A DNA stretch of 64,000 nt from an uncultured Paracoccaceae bacterium (GCA_913061275.1 CAJXSR010000008.1:1-64000), one strand, 5' to 3'. Shown: positions 38,461 to 48,652, numbered from the stretch's first letter. A program made the numbers and translations. Notes: a model not told the origin generated them from the sequence alone.

Positions 38461-39681
38461 TTAATTACGGCCAGAAAATATTGTCTCATTCCCAGCAACT
38501 GGGTGTCTGGGAATAAGTAACGCTAGCAATAAAGATATGCAGGCCATTCCCGTTGCCACACCAAAAACGACGGCAGGCGAAACCAACCAGATATAGCCCA
38601 ACAAGGCAGGCAAAACGACAGCCCCAATATGGTTGATGGTAAAGGCAACCGCCGCTGTAGGGGCAATATCCTTGGGATTGGCAATTTTTTGAAAATAGGT
38701 CTTTTGCGCCAAAGCCAATGCGAAAAATAGATGATCCAACACATACAAACCCGCTGCCAACACTACGCCCCAGCCAAAGATATAAATCCCTGTGTAGGCC
38801 AAGAAAACGAAAATCAACCCGACATATTCAAACGCCAGCGCATTACGTTCACCATATTTGGAAACCATACTGCCCATCAAAGGTGCAAAAAACATGTTGG
38901 CGATGAAGTTGATTAGGAACAAGGCTGTGACCTCATGCACCTCAAAACCAAAACGTTCCACCATCATAAAGGCGGCAAAAACGATAAAAATCTGTCGTCT
39001 TGCACCTGCCATGAATTGCAGTGCGTAATACAACCAATAGCGTTTGCGCAAAACCATATGTTTGTGCTGCACAGTCGCACCTGCAAAACGCGGGAAAGCC
39101 AGATAACAATATATAGCAATCACAAAAGTAACACCGCCGCCCATCATATATAGCGCATTGTAATCCCAGCCAAGTACCTTCCATGTCAGCATAATGGTCA
39201 GGTAAGTTATCAACGATGCACCCGACCCGATCGCAATCAACCAACCCAGTTTTTTGGGGGCTTCAACTTTATCCAACCATTGCAGTTCCAGTGACATTTT
39301 GACGGTCTCATAATAATGAAACCCAAGGCTGGACAAAAACGTGGTAATCAACAAACCCGTAAAACTTGGAAACCACGCAGTTACTGCAATAATCCCTGCT
39401 AGAAGCATCATGCTGACAACCGCCAACAGCTGTTCATGGATAAATAGCACCACCAGAATAACGCCAACGGCGAAAAAGCCTGGTATTTCCCGCACAGATT
39501 GCAACCATCCCAGATCACGCCCATCAAAACCTGCAACCACATGAACAAAATTGTTCAATAATGCTTGCCATGTCGCAAACGCCATCGGCATCGCAAAGGC
39601 CATCAAAGCCAGTAAAAAGAAGGGCCTACGCCATATAGGTAAGTGGCCTACATCATGTATGGAAACTGTGTTGGATGTCAT
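38461..39681 (-). CDS. MFS transporter
   Basis: This 406-residue protein has about twelve membrane helices with major-facilitator features, including the central cytoplasmic loop between helices 6 and 7 (FAGATVQHKHMVLRKRYWLYYALQFMAGARRQ). The substrate cannot be predicted. It is the first gene of a two-gene unit with the MATE transporter and diverges from the YeeE/YedE gene across a 141-base region that holds operator-like palindromes. Confidence 0.85.
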   Translation of the reverse strand: MTSNTVSIHDVGHLPIWRRPFFLLALMAFAMPMAFATWQALLNNFVHVVAGFDGRDLGWLQSVREIPGFFAVGVILVVLFIHEQLLAVVSMMLLAGIIAVTAWFPSFTGLLITTFLSSLGFHYYETVKMSLELQWLDKVEAPKKLGWLIAIGSGASLITYLTIMLTWKVLGWDYNALYMMGGGVTFVIAIYCYLAFPRFAGATVQHKHMVLRKRYWLYYALQFMAGARRQIFIVFAAFMMVERFGFEVHEVTALFLINFIANMFFAPLMGSMVSKYGERNALAFEYVGLIFVFLAYTGIYIFGWGVVLAAGLYVLDHLFFALALAQKTYFQKIANPKDIAPTAAVAFTINHIGAVVLPALLGYIWLVSPAVVFGVATGMACISLLLALLIPRHPVAGNETIFSGRN

Positions 39682-39727
39682 GTCGCGACCTAACTGGAAT
39701 TATTAGATAGGTACAAGTCCAAAGAAC

Positions 39728-39747
39728 AAATTCAATTAACTGAATTT
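39728..39747. promoter_or_regulatory. Palindrome matching a SqrR/BigR-type operator (ATTC-N8-GAAT)
   Basis: AAATTCA (39728-39734) and TGAATTT (39741-39747) form a perfect inverted repeat. Inside it ATTC (39730-39733), eight bases and GAAT (39742-39745) fit the ATTC-N8-GAAT consensus that I recall for the persulfide-sensing ArsR-family repressor SqrR of Rhodobacter. It lies between the MFS and YeeE genes, and a sulfur transporter is a sensible target. Confidence 0.5.
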
Positions 39748-39749
39748 AT

Positions 39750-39763
39750 ATGATCTATATCAA
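39750..39763. promoter_or_regulatory. Imperfect FNR-type box upstream of the YeeE gene
   Basis: ATGATCTATATCAA matches TTGAT-N4-ATCAA at nine of ten fixed positions. Its centre is about 66 bases before the YeeE start. It is next to the SqrR-like palindrome. Confidence 0.4.
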
Positions 39764-39822
39764 TGTGCGCTAATACTGATGTGATATTCCATCCATAAAA
39801 CATTGATGTACGGAGTTCTATT

Positions 39823-40887
39823 ATGGACATAATACCCCTTATCGACTGGTTAGGTGACACCAAAGCATCGGCCCTTGCTGGTCTGATCGTAGGCATTGTT
39901 TTTGGAATTGCCGCTCAACGATCTCAATTCTGTCTGCGCGCCGCAACGGTAGAGTTTGCCAGCGGGAAACTAGGTAATCGCATGTCAATCTGGTTGTTAA
40001 CGTTCTCTACCGCAGTCGTCTGGACACAATTAGCGCAATACACAGGGCTTTTCGACAGCAGTACATCCCGTATGATGGCCGTACCCGGATCTTATTCAGG
40101 TGCCATAATCGGTGGGCTTATCTTTGGTATCGGCATGGTGTTAGCACGTGGCTGTTCTGGTAGATTGCTGGTGCTTGCAGCCACAGGAAACTTACGTTCC
40201 GTGATCTCTGGGTTGGTGTTTTCAGTTGTCGCCCTAATGTCCTTACAAGGGTGGTTGGCGCCGATACGACGGTCTATTTCAGCCCTTTGGATCACGCCAA
40301 ACGGCCAGAATATCAATTTGCTTAATTTGCTACACCTCCCAGACGGTAGCGGTTTAGCTGTAGGGCTGATAACTGCCGTATTGGCACTTTATCTTGCCTA
40401 TAAAAACCGTGTTAGTATGCAGGTCTTGTTCATGGCTTCAGGTGTAGGTTTTGCCGTGGCCCTTGGTTGGGTTTTAACCACAGCATTGGCTGCAACCAGT
40501 TTCAATCCTGTACAAATTGAAAGCGCATCCTTCACAGGCCCGTCAGCCCGTACACTGATATTTTTCACTTCCCCAAACCCTGTTCTGGACTTTGACATCG
40601 GGTTGATTGCGGGCGTCTTTATCGGGGCTTTTCTAGCCGCGCTTATCGCCAAAGAATTACGCTTTCAAGGATTTGAAAGCACAGATAACCTAAAACGCGC
40701 CATTGTCGGTGGCGCATTAATGGGGATGGGCGGGATGCTGGCAGGTGGTTGTGCTATTGGCGCAGGTGTAACCGGTGGCTCTATTTTCGCCACGACAGCA
40801 TGGCTTGCACTTTTTTGTATGTGGATTGGTGCCGTGGTCACTTCATACATCCTTAACCAAAGGCACCCTGCAGCATATCCAGCATAA
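39823..40887 (+). CDS. YeeE/YedE family sulfur-compound transporter (TsuA-like)
   Basis: This 354-residue membrane protein has around nine to ten helices and the three cysteine-bearing motifs of the family: SQFCLRAATVEF near the N-terminus, LARGCSGRLLVL, and AGGCAIGAGVTGGS near the C-terminus. In TsuA of other bacteria these cysteines pass thiosulfate across the membrane; some relatives carry other sulfur or selenium species. CGGAG stands before the ATG. No sulfurtransferase (TsuB/TusA) gene is adjacent. Upstream lie an SqrR-like palindrome and an FNR-like box. Confidence 0.88.
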   Translation: MDIIPLIDWLGDTKASALAGLIVGIVFGIAAQRSQFCLRAATVEFASGKLGNRMSIWLLTFSTAVVWTQLAQYTGLFDSSTSRMMAVPGSYSGAIIGGLIFGIGMVLARGCSGRLLVLAATGNLRSVISGLVFSVVALMSLQGWLAPIRRSISALWITPNGQNINLLNLLHLPDGSGLAVGLITAVLALYLAYKNRVSMQVLFMASGVGFAVALGWVLTTALAATSFNPVQIESASFTGPSARTLIFFTSPNPVLDFDIGLIAGVFIGAFLAALIAKELRFQGFESTDNLKRAIVGGALMGMGGMLAGGCAIGAGVTGGSIFATTAWLALFCMWIGAVVTSYILNQRHPAAYPA

Positions 40888-40890
40888 ACA

Positions 40891-40925
40891 AAAAAAGGCC
40901 GCTCTTTATGAACGGCCCTTTAAAA
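40891..40925. terminator. Bidirectional terminator between YeeE gene and rpsD
   Basis: GGCCG (40897-40901) pairs with CGGCC (40913-40917), flanked by A-rich bases on the left and CTTTAAAA on the right. It separates convergent genes and can work in both directions. Confidence 0.7.
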
Positions 40926-40945
40926 TTCTTTTGGAATGTTGAAGA

Positions 40946-41566
40946 TTAGTTCTTCGCGTAATATTCCACAACCAGATTTGGTTCCATCATCACAGGATAT
41001 GGCACATCTGACAGGCCAGGTGTGCGCACGAATGTTGCAACCTTCTTGTTCTGGTCAACATTGATATATTCTGGCAGGTCGCGTTCTTGTGAAACGGCCG
41101 CTTCAAGCACCATGTTGATTTGCTTTGACTTCTCGCGCACTTCGATCACGTCGCCCTCTTTTACACGGTAAGACGGGATATTAACCTTCTTGCCGTTTAC
41201 TGTAACGTGGCCGTGGTTAACGAACTGGCGTGCAGAAAATACTGTTGGTACAAATTTAGCACGGTACACAACAGCGTCCAAACGACGCTCTAGAAGACCA
41301 ATAAGGTTTTCACCTGTGTCGCCGTTCACACGAACAGCTTCTGAATAGATACGACGGAATTGTTTTTCGGTCAGGTCGCCGTAGTAGCCTTTAAGCTTTT
41401 GCTTGGCGCGCAACTGAATACCGAAGTCAGACAATTTCGCTTTACGACGTTGACCATGAACACCAGGTCCATATTCACGACGATTAACCGGTGATTTTGG
41501 GCGACCCCAAATGTTTTCGCCCATGCGGCGATCTAGTTTATATTTGGCAGCTGTACGTTTCGTCAC
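40946..41566 (-). CDS. rpsD: 30S ribosomal protein S4
   Basis: This 206-residue primary 16S rRNA-binding protein has an N-terminal region ([42 protein letters not shown]) and an S4 RNA-binding domain ([50 protein letters not shown]). The Shine-Dalgarno sequence GAAAGGAT lies before the start. As in other alphaproteobacteria it stands alone, outside the large ribosomal cluster. Its 167-base leader contains GC-rich inverted repeats (near 41625-41660) that could be a control structure. Confidence 0.97.
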   Translation of the reverse strand: MTKRTAAKYKLDRRMGENIWGRPKSPVNRREYGPGVHGQRRKAKLSDFGIQLRAKQKLKGYYGDLTEKQFRRIYSEAVRVNGDTGENLIGLLERRLDAVVYRAKFVPTVFSARQFVNHGHVTVNGKKVNIPSYRVKEGDVIEVREKSKQINMVLEAAVSQERDLPEYINVDQNKKVATFVRTPGLSDVPYPVMMEPNLVVEYYAKN

Positions 41567-41733
41567 GGCTGGATCCTTTCAAGTTATGAAAGATGCTTTC
41601 CTTTCCCTAAGCTTAACCGCTTCGGGCGACAGGCGACCTATTACTAGGGCCACAAACACCAATATGGTCACAGCGAGTAGCTGCGATAGCGGGGGTATAG
41701 TGATTATTGGATCAGAGTCAACATATGAACCGC

Positions 41734-42675
41734 TTAAAAACTAATGCGAAAATTCAAACTGCCAACAACTTGATTTTCTGGTTGAGATGCAAATTCTTTT
41801 CCCAACCATGTTACACCGTAAAACGCATCAAATTTAAGGGCCTGATAGACTACACCTGCACGTGCGCGTGGTCGAAATTTCTCAAGCTTTGAAACGCCTG
41901 AGTTTGGCAGATAATTACTATCAACAACATATGCTGCATCCGCACCGAGTAAAAACCCAATACCTTTGCTATCATCTGCTTTGGAATGGCTGATCAATTG
42001 CCCGCTTACACTGTCGCGCAAAAGGAAATCATTCATCATGGCTTTACCAAAAATGACATCGGCACCTACCCGTAGGAAAGTTTCTGCCCCTGCTTGTGCT
42101 TCAACAAAAGGGCGCAATAGGCTTTTTGTTCCATATAGGTTTTTTGAAACCCCGGCATGCACTGTCGGATATATGGCATTTGCAATTTGGTTGTTCAAAA
42201 CAGTTGCCGAAGGTGCGGCAAAATCCAACTCTTCGTGAATACTTTTCTGCAAAGAACCCAAACCAGTGTTTTCACCAACAAATACAAGTTCACCACCATA
42301 TGTAACATCGTACCCATTTGTTTCAAAATGCGTAAACAAGCCTAACCCAAGAACACCCACATATTGCCGGTCATTAATCACAGGCGTAGTTAAATTTGCA
42401 GGGGCTATTATTTCAGAGCGTACTCTTAGCTGATAACGTTCCCAAGGTTTGGTTGGCAACGCGCGCAGATCACCGCCCCCGAAAGTAAGCGATACATCTA
42501 ACGATCCCGTTTTCCAACGGTCTTTGCCGTCGCCCAAAAAATCATTGGTCAAAACCGAAGATATTTGAATGGTTTTTTCGCCTGCGGGCTTTGATGCAAG
42601 CCAGCTTTGGGCATTCACAAAAGTGGCTGGTGCAAACACGTATAAAAGTACCAGTAAAACAAATGATCGTAACAA
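41734..42675 (-). CDS. LpxR-like outer-membrane protein (DUF2219)
   Basis: This 313-residue protein has a signal peptide ending near FVNAQ. Amphipathic beta strands with aromatic ends run throughout, and the C-terminal residue is Phe, as in beta-barrels. Features of the lipid A 3-O-deacylase family are seen: NDFLGDGKDRWKTGSLDVSL near the N-terminus and the loop GLGSLQKSIHEELD...NNQIANAIYPTV. LpxR removes the 3'-acyloxyacyl chain from lipid A. Whether this remote member is catalytic is uncertain. Confidence 0.7.
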   Translation of the reverse strand: MLRSFVLLVLLYVFAPATFVNAQSWLASKPAGEKTIQISSVLTNDFLGDGKDRWKTGSLDVSLTFGGGDLRALPTKPWERYQLRVRSEIIAPANLTTPVINDRQYVGVLGLGLFTHFETNGYDVTYGGELVFVGENTGLGSLQKSIHEELDFAAPSATVLNNQIANAIYPTVHAGVSKNLYGTKSLLRPFVEAQAGAETFLRVGADVIFGKAMMNDFLLRDSVSGQLISHSKADDSKGIGFLLGADAAYVVDSNYLPNSGVSKLEKFRPRARAGVVYQALKFDAFYGVTWLGKEFASQPENQVVGSLNFRISF

Positions 42676-42901
42676 TATATATCCCCTGACCTATATGTAA
42701 TACCTGCAATAAGTCCTGAATTAGGCAAGAATAAGGCTGAAAATCAGTCTAAGCAGATAAACTTGAACAACGCGGCGATTTATATGGGAAACCTTATCAT
42801 CTGTTACGCCATTGTTACTTAGCACGCATATATACAGGCTCGAATCGTATAATTGGCCCTATCCAATTATACAAATTTGAATACATAAAGTGATAGTTAA
42901 T

Positions 42902-44389
42902 ATGTCCCCAAAGCAACCACGCCCAAATAGAACCTTAGACCGCGATTTAAAAAGCCGCGTCAAGCTAGAGCAAGCAAGCATTGCTACACGCCGCCCCTTT
43001 GTGGCACCCAGCATTGCAGGGGCGTTTATATTACTGGCTGGCGTTATCGCCAGTGTTGCGTTTGGCCTAAGTTCCCAAAGCTATATCATAATCGCAGCCA
43101 CTGCTGTTGGGGCATATATGGCACTAAACATCGGGGCAAATGATGTGGCCAATAATGTAGGCCCAGCAGTTGGGTCAAATGCATTATCCATGGTCGGCGC
43201 ATTAATTATTGCCGCTGTCTTTGAAAGTGCGGGGGCCCTTCTTGCTGGCGGTGATGTGGTAGGGACTATATCAAAGGGTATCATTGACCCTGCATTTGTG
43301 AGTGACCCACAAATATTTGTCTGGGCCATGTTCGCAGCCCTTTTATCTGCAGCCCTATGGGTTAACTTAGCAACTTGGATCGGCGCACCTGTTTCCACCA
43401 CGCATTCGGTTGTTGGTGGTGTCATGGGTGCTGGTATTGCCGCGGCAGGCTTTGCCGCCGTCAACTGGCCCACAATGGGGAAAATTGCAGCTAGCTGGGT
43501 TATTTCGCCCATATTAGGGGGCATAATTGCGGCCCTATTCCTTTGGTTCATCAAGGTAAATGTATCTGATAAACAAGATAAAATAGCAGCCGCACGCCGA
43601 TGGGTACCCGTTTTGATTGCTATTATGGCTGGGGCATTTTCAACATATTTAGCGGTTAAAGGATTGAAAAAAATAGTAAAAATTGACCTGCAAACTGCAT
43701 TGCTCATCGGGGCTTTCGCATTTACAATAGCTTACTTCTTCACCCGCCCATTAATTTACCGTCAATCAGTTGGTAAAGAAAATACCAAAGAAACCGTACG
43801 CGGCCTGTTCAAAATTCCCCTTATAGTTGCCGCCGCCCTTTTATCATTTGCCCACGGTGCCAATGATGTAGCAAACGCCATTGGGCCATTGGCCGCTATC
43901 GTTCACACGGTTGAGGCCGGTGACGTGTTAGCCAAAGTTGCCATTCCTATTTGGGTCATGGTAGTAGGTGCTTTTGGGATCGCATTTGGCCTGATGCTGT
44001 ATGGCCCAAAATTAATTAGAATGGTCGGTGAGCAAATCACCAAGCTCAACCCGCTTCGGGCGTATTGTGTGGCTCTTTCAGCCGCCATTACTGTAATCGT
44101 CGCCTCTTGGCTGGCCCTGCCTGTTAGCTCTACACATATTGCTGTAGGCGCTATCTTTGGTGTTGGCTTCTTTCGAGAGGCCCATTGGCGCGTCACTGCA
44201 AAAAACTCAACGGTAGAAAAAACCATCGCCATAGAAACCGCAAAACAATCCCAAGACAAACGCAAACACCGTAAACTTGTGCGTAGATCACACTTTTTAA
44301 CAATCATAGCGGCATGGGTGATAACAGTCCCATCCGCCGCAATTCTATCTGCCTGCATATTTATGGTCGTTAAATTATTCGCGTCATAA
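42902..44389 (+). CDS. pit: Inorganic phosphate transporter, Pit family
   Basis: This inner-membrane permease of about 495 residues carries phosphate with H+ or Na+. The duplicated family motif GANDVANN is present in both halves (NIGANDVANNVGPAVGSNAL and FAHGANDVANAIGPLAAI), with about eleven helices and PVSTTHSVVGGVMGAGI and PVSSTHIAVGAIFGVGF repeats. ATG at 42902 is preferred over GTG at 42890; neither has a strong ribosome site. The N-terminal 40 residues are polar and basic, an extension in front of the first helix. Confidence 0.92.
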   Translation: MSPKQPRPNRTLDRDLKSRVKLEQASIATRRPFVAPSIAGAFILLAGVIASVAFGLSSQSYIIIAATAVGAYMALNIGANDVANNVGPAVGSNALSMVGALIIAAVFESAGALLAGGDVVGTISKGIIDPAFVSDPQIFVWAMFAALLSAALWVNLATWIGAPVSTTHSVVGGVMGAGIAAAGFAAVNWPTMGKIAASWVISPILGGIIAALFLWFIKVNVSDKQDKIAAARRWVPVLIAIMAGAFSTYLAVKGLKKIVKIDLQTALLIGAFAFTIAYFFTRPLIYRQSVGKENTKETVRGLFKIPLIVAAALLSFAHGANDVANAIGPLAAIVHTVEAGDVLAKVAIPIWVMVVGAFGIAFGLMLYGPKLIRMVGEQITKLNPLRAYCVALSAAITVIVASWLALPVSSTHIAVGAIFGVGFFREAHWRVTAKNSTVEKTIAIETAKQSQDKRKHRKLVRRSHFLTIIAAWVITVPSAAILSACIFMVVKLFAS

Positions 44390-44393
44390 CTGC

Positions 44394-45200
44394 TTATGAA
44401 AGCGTGTCGGATAATCCGTCTTGTTGAGACAAAGCATAATCTTCACTATGGACAATAATATTCGGCCCATCGGACAAGATAACACCGTAAGCACCTGGTT
44501 GATCCACAAACATAAAGTCATGTTGCTGTGCCAAATTTAACGTGTTCTGATGGCATGTGCTTTTAAAGCTCGTATATGGCACCCCTTGCCATTGGCCTGA
44601 TATTGTTCGGTGAACATGTCCTGCAAGAACATGAACAGGCATAGGATGCTTGCGGATTAAATCAATAACGTCAGATCCATTTTCCAATTTAATCCGATCC
44701 AACATAGGAAGCCCAAGTTCCCCTAAAGGATGGTGCGTACATAAAACAACGGGCTGCTCTTTTGCCTGCTCTAATTGGTCAGAAAGCCACGCCAATCTAT
44801 CCGCACATAACATCCCAGAATGGTGCTTATCTGGGTAGGGTGGGCCATCTAATGTATCCAAAGTAATCGCGCACCATTCACCAACATCAAAACTTGATTG
44901 AACAAAACCACTGGAATCCAAACGGGCCTTCGGGAATACCTGTAAGAAAGCTTCACGACGATCGTGATTACCCATCATAAACGTGATCGGTAAAGGTACA
45001 TTTACAAGTATGTCTTTTAATAAATTATATTCCCCAACTGTACCGCTATGGGTTAAATCACCCATCAAAACGATACCTTGCGCATCTGAATGATGTGCTA
45101 ATGCATGTGTTAGAGCCTCTTTAAAACGCGTAACGGGATCAAGACCGATGATTGTGTCACCCTTGATGTGGATATCCGTAAAAATCAGCAGTTTTGCCAT
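44394..45200 (-). CDS. Calcineurin-like phosphodiesterase (CpdA-like)
   Basis: This 268-residue cytoplasmic metallophosphoesterase shows all five metal-binding blocks: FTDIHIKG, GDLTHSG, GNHDRRE, CTHHPLG and AGHVHRT. It is close to class III cyclic-nucleotide phosphodiesterases (CpdA, Rv0805) by size and motif order, but related enzymes act on other phosphodiesters, such as glycerophosphodiesters. It lies five bases downstream of pyc on the same strand. Confidence 0.87.
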   Translation of the reverse strand: MAKLLIFTDIHIKGDTIIGLDPVTRFKEALTHALAHHSDAQGIVLMGDLTHSGTVGEYNLLKDILVNVPLPITFMMGNHDRREAFLQVFPKARLDSSGFVQSSFDVGEWCAITLDTLDGPPYPDKHHSGMLCADRLAWLSDQLEQAKEQPVVLCTHHPLGELGLPMLDRIKLENGSDVIDLIRKHPMPVHVLAGHVHRTISGQWQGVPYTSFKSTCHQNTLNLAQQHDFMFVDQPGAYGVILSDGPNIIVHSEDYALSQQDGLSDTLS

Positions 45201-45205
45201 TTGAG

Positions 45206-48200
45206 TTACACCTCAAATTCGATCAACAAATCTTTTGCATCCACTTGAGAACCCGCAGGGGCATGGATGGCTTTGACGACGCCATCATTTTCAGCGGCAA
45301 TTCCGGTTTCCATTTTCATTGCTTCGATTGTGCACAACAAGTCACCCAGTTTCACTTCTTGACCAATAGCCACCACAACGGATGAAATCACACCTGGCAT
45401 AGGTGCGCCCACATGTGCCGCATTACCCGCTTCGACCTGCGCCCGTTTTTGCGTGGTCGCGGTAGCTTTGTGATTGCGCACACGCACAGTACGCGGTTGG
45501 CCGTTCAGCTCAAAGAAAACCCGTGCTTCACCTGCATCATCGGTTTCACCCACTGCTTGCATTAGAATTTCCAGGGTTTTCCCAGGGTCTATTTCTGCAC
45601 TAATCTCTTCACCCGATTTCATGCCGTAAAAGAATGCCTTAGTCGGAAGTGCGCGCACTGGCCCGTATTGACGGTGGCGGCCCATGTAATCCAGATAAAC
45701 TTTTGGGTACATCAAGTACCCATTCAGGTCTTCATCATCAACGCGCAACCCTTCAAGTTCTTTTGAAACTTCGGCCCGTGTCATTTCCAGATCAAGAGGC
45801 TCTAAATGCTCACCCGGGCGTGACGTGTCAGGTGCCTTACCTTTCAGAACTTTGGCGACGAATGCATCAGGAAATCCACCCGGAGGTTGCCCCAAATTAC
45901 CCTTCATCATGTCGATCACACTGTCAGGAAAAGCCACATCTGTATTAGCATCTTCGACTTGTTCACGGGTTAAATCCTGTGTAACCATCATCAACGCCAT
46001 GTCGCCCACAACCTTTGAACTTGGTGTCACTTTGACAATATCACCGAACATCTGGTTCACATCCGCATAGGTTTTAGCAACCAACGGCCAACGATCCTCT
46101 AGCCCCAAGCTACGTGCCTGTGCCTTTAGGTTAGTATACTGCCCGCCGGGCATTTCATGCAAATAAACTTCTGATGCAGGGGCGGCAGTGCCGCTTTCAA
46201 AAGCCACATATTGCCCGCGCACGGCTTCCCAATAATCTGATATTTCGCGTATCGCATCAATATCCAACCCTGTATCGCGTTCCGTATTGCGTAAAGCTTC
46301 CACAACCGATCCCAGACACGGTTGCGATGTGCCGCCTGAAAATGCATCCATCGCCACATCGACCGCATCAACACCTGCATCTGACGCTGCCAGAATAGTT
46401 GCAGCCGCAATGCCCGAAGTATCATGAGTGTGAAAATGGATCGGCAGACCGACCTCTTCTTTAAGTGCTTGTACCAAAACACGCGCCGCCGCAGGCTTCA
46501 ACAAGCCAGCCATATCTTTTAGACCTAAAACATGCGCACCCGCCGCTTTTAGGTCTTTACCCATGGCCACATAGTATTTCAGGTCATATTTCGCCCGATT
46601 AGGATCAAGAATATCGCCAGTATAACAAATTGTACCTTCACATATTTTGCCGTTTTCCACGACCGCATCCATTGCAACACGCATGTTTTCTACCCAGTTC
46701 AGGCTATCAAACACACGAAACACATCCACGCCAGTAGTCGCCGCTTGGCGTACAAATTCCTGTACAACATTATCGGGGTAATTCGTGTACCCAACCCCGT
46801 TGCTGGCCCGCAGCAACATCTGTGTCATCAGGTTGGGCATTTTGCTACGCAAATCGCGCAAGCGCTGCCACGGACATTCCTGTAAAAAACGGTACGCTAC
46901 ATCAAATGTAGCACCACCCCAACATTCCATACTGAACAGCTGCGGTAGGTTATGCGCATATGCATCCGCCACTTTAATCATATCGTGTGAACGCATTCGT
47001 GTGGCCAATAATGATTGATGCCCGTCACGCATTGTAGTGTCGGTAATTAGCAATTTCTTTTGTGCGGCCATCCAATCGGCAACAGCTTGTGGGCCTTTTT
47101 CTTCCAACAAATTGCGCGTACCATAGGCAGGTGCATCACACTGATTTACAGGTGCTTTGGGTGCTTTGGCATGAGCATCAGGTTTAGCGCGCCCCTCAAC
47201 ATCAGGATGCCCATTCACTGTTATATCGGCAATATAGGTCAAAATCTTAGTCGCACGATCGCGGCGTGGTTTGAACTTGAACAAATCTTTCGAATTATCA
47301 ATAAATTTCGTCGTATAGCTGTTATCCAAAAACGTAGGATGCTTCAACAAATTGATAACAAAAGCAATATTGGTGCTAACGCCGCGAATACGGAATTCGC
47401 GTAACGCACGATCCATCCGTGCAATAGCAAATTCTGGTGTCGGCCCAGAACAGGTAATTTTCACCAGCAGGCTGTCATAATAACGCGTGATTACCGCCCC
47501 TGAATACGCTGTACCCCCATCAAGCCGCACGCCCATACCAGTGGCAGAACGGTAAGCAGTGATGCGACCATAATCGGGGATAAAATTGTTTTGTGGGTCT
47601 TCCGTAGTGATCCGCGTTTGCAGAGCGTGACCATTCAAAGTGATGTCGCTTTGCGAAGCTTTGCCTGTGGCCTCTGCCAGCGTTTTGCCTTCTGCAATCA
47701 ATATCTGCGAACGCACAATATCTATGCCTGTCACCTCTTCTGTCACAGTATGCTCTACTTGCACGCGCGGGTTCACTTCAATGAAGAAAAACTCATCCGT
47801 GTCCATATCCATCAAAAACTCGACAGTACCTGCACATTCATATCCCACATGTGCACAAATTTTTCGGCCAAGCGCACAAATCTCGGCACGCTGTTCTTCA
47901 CTTAGGTAAGGTGCAGGTGCGCGTTCCACAACTTTTTGGTTGCGTCGTTGCACCGAACAATCACGCTCAAACAGATGATAAATCTCGCCGTGGCTGTCCC
48001 CCAGAATTTGCACTTCAACGTGACGCGCACGTTGCACCAACCGTTCTAGATAACCTTCACCATTACCAAAGGCCGCTTGCGCTTCACGGCGACCTTCCAA
48101 TACCAGTTCTTCCAGCTCACCTTCATGCATGATCGGGCGCATCCCACGACCGCCGCCACCCCAAGAGGCTTTCAGCATGAACGGGTAACCAACCTCTTCG

Positions 48201-48652
48201 GCCATACGGCGCACTTCATTCATATCGTCTGGCAACACTTCTGTGGCAGGTACAACTGGTACACCCGCATCCATCGCCACATGTCGCGCCGATGCTTTGT
48301 CACCCAATTTGCGCATAGTGGCGGCTTTCGGCCCGATAAACTTGATCCCTGCCGCATCACATGCATCAACAAACTCAGGATTTTCCGACAACAGGCCGTA
48401 GCCCGGATGGATCGCATCCGCACCAGACATTTTGGCAACGCGGATAATTTCATCAATGCTTAAATATGCTGCAACTGGCCCCATACCTTCGCCAATGCGG
48501 TAAGCTTCATCTGCCTTAAACCGGTGCAAACCCAGCTTGTCTTCCTCTGCATAAATCGCAACCGTACGCTTACCCATCTCATTCGCTGCCCGCATGATAC
48601 GGATGGCAATCTCACCACGGTTTGCAATCAGAATTTTTGAAAAATCAGTCAT
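45206..48652 (-). CDS. pyc: Pyruvate carboxylase
   Basis: This 1148-residue biotin enzyme makes oxaloacetate from pyruvate and bicarbonate. The biotin carboxylase domain (about 1-460) starts FSKILIANRGEIAIRIMRAANEM and has the ATP-grasp glycine loop KASWGGGGRGMR. The carboxyltransferase domain begins ITDTTMRDGHQSLLATRMR, with metal ligands in FHTHDTSG. The biotinyl domain at the C-terminus has AMKM in CTIEAMKMETGI. The start at 48652 gives the normal family N-terminus; the frame to 48703 adds an unlikely leader. It is the main anaplerotic enzyme visible here. Confidence 0.97.
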   Translation of the reverse strand: MTDFSKILIANRGEIAIRIMRAANEMGKRTVAIYAEEDKLGLHRFKADEAYRIGEGMGPVAAYLSIDEIIRVAKMSGADAIHPGYGLLSENPEFVDACDAAGIKFIGPKAATMRKLGDKASARHVAMDAGVPVVPATEVLPDDMNEVRRMAEEVGYPFMLKASWGGGGRGMRPIMHEGELEELVLEGRREAQAAFGNGEGYLERLVQRARHVEVQILGDSHGEIYHLFERDCSVQRRNQKVVERAPAPYLSEEQRAEICALGRKICAHVGYECAGTVEFLMDMDTDEFFFIEVNPRVQVEHTVTEEVTGIDIVRSQILIAEGKTLAEATGKASQSDITLNGHALQTRITTEDPQNNFIPDYGRITAYRSATGMGVRLDGGTAYSGAVITRYYDSLLVKITCSGPTPEFAIARMDRALREFRIRGVSTNIAFVINLLKHPTFLDNSYTTKFIDNSKDLFKFKPRRDRATKILTYIADITVNGHPDVEGRAKPDAHAKAPKAPVNQCDAPAYGTRNLLEEKGPQAVADWMAAQKKLLITDTTMRDGHQSLLATRMRSHDMIKVADAYAHNLPQLFSMECWGGATFDVAYRFLQECPWQRLRDLRSKMPNLMTQMLLRASNGVGYTNYPDNVVQEFVRQAATTGVDVFRVFDSLNWVENMRVAMDAVVENGKICEGTICYTGDILDPNRAKYDLKYYVAMGKDLKAAGAHVLGLKDMAGLLKPAAARVLVQALKEEVGLPIHFHTHDTSGIAAATILAASDAGVDAVDVAMDAFSGGTSQPCLGSVVEALRNTERDTGLDIDAIREISDYWEAVRGQYVAFESGTAAPASEVYLHEMPGGQYTNLKAQARSLGLEDRWPLVAKTYADVNQMFGDIVKVTPSSKVVGDMALMMVTQDLTREQVEDANTDVAFPDSVIDMMKGNLGQPPGGFPDAFVAKVLKGKAPDTSRPGEHLEPLDLEMTRAEVSKELEGLRVDDEDLNGYLMYPKVYLDYMGRHRQYGPVRALPTKAFFYGMKSGEEISAEIDPGKTLEILMQAVGETDDAGEARVFFELNGQPRTVRVRNHKATATTQKRAQVEAGNAAHVGAPMPGVISSVVVAIGQEVKLGDLLCTIEAMKMETGIAAENDGVVKAIHAPAGSQVDAKDLLIEFEV

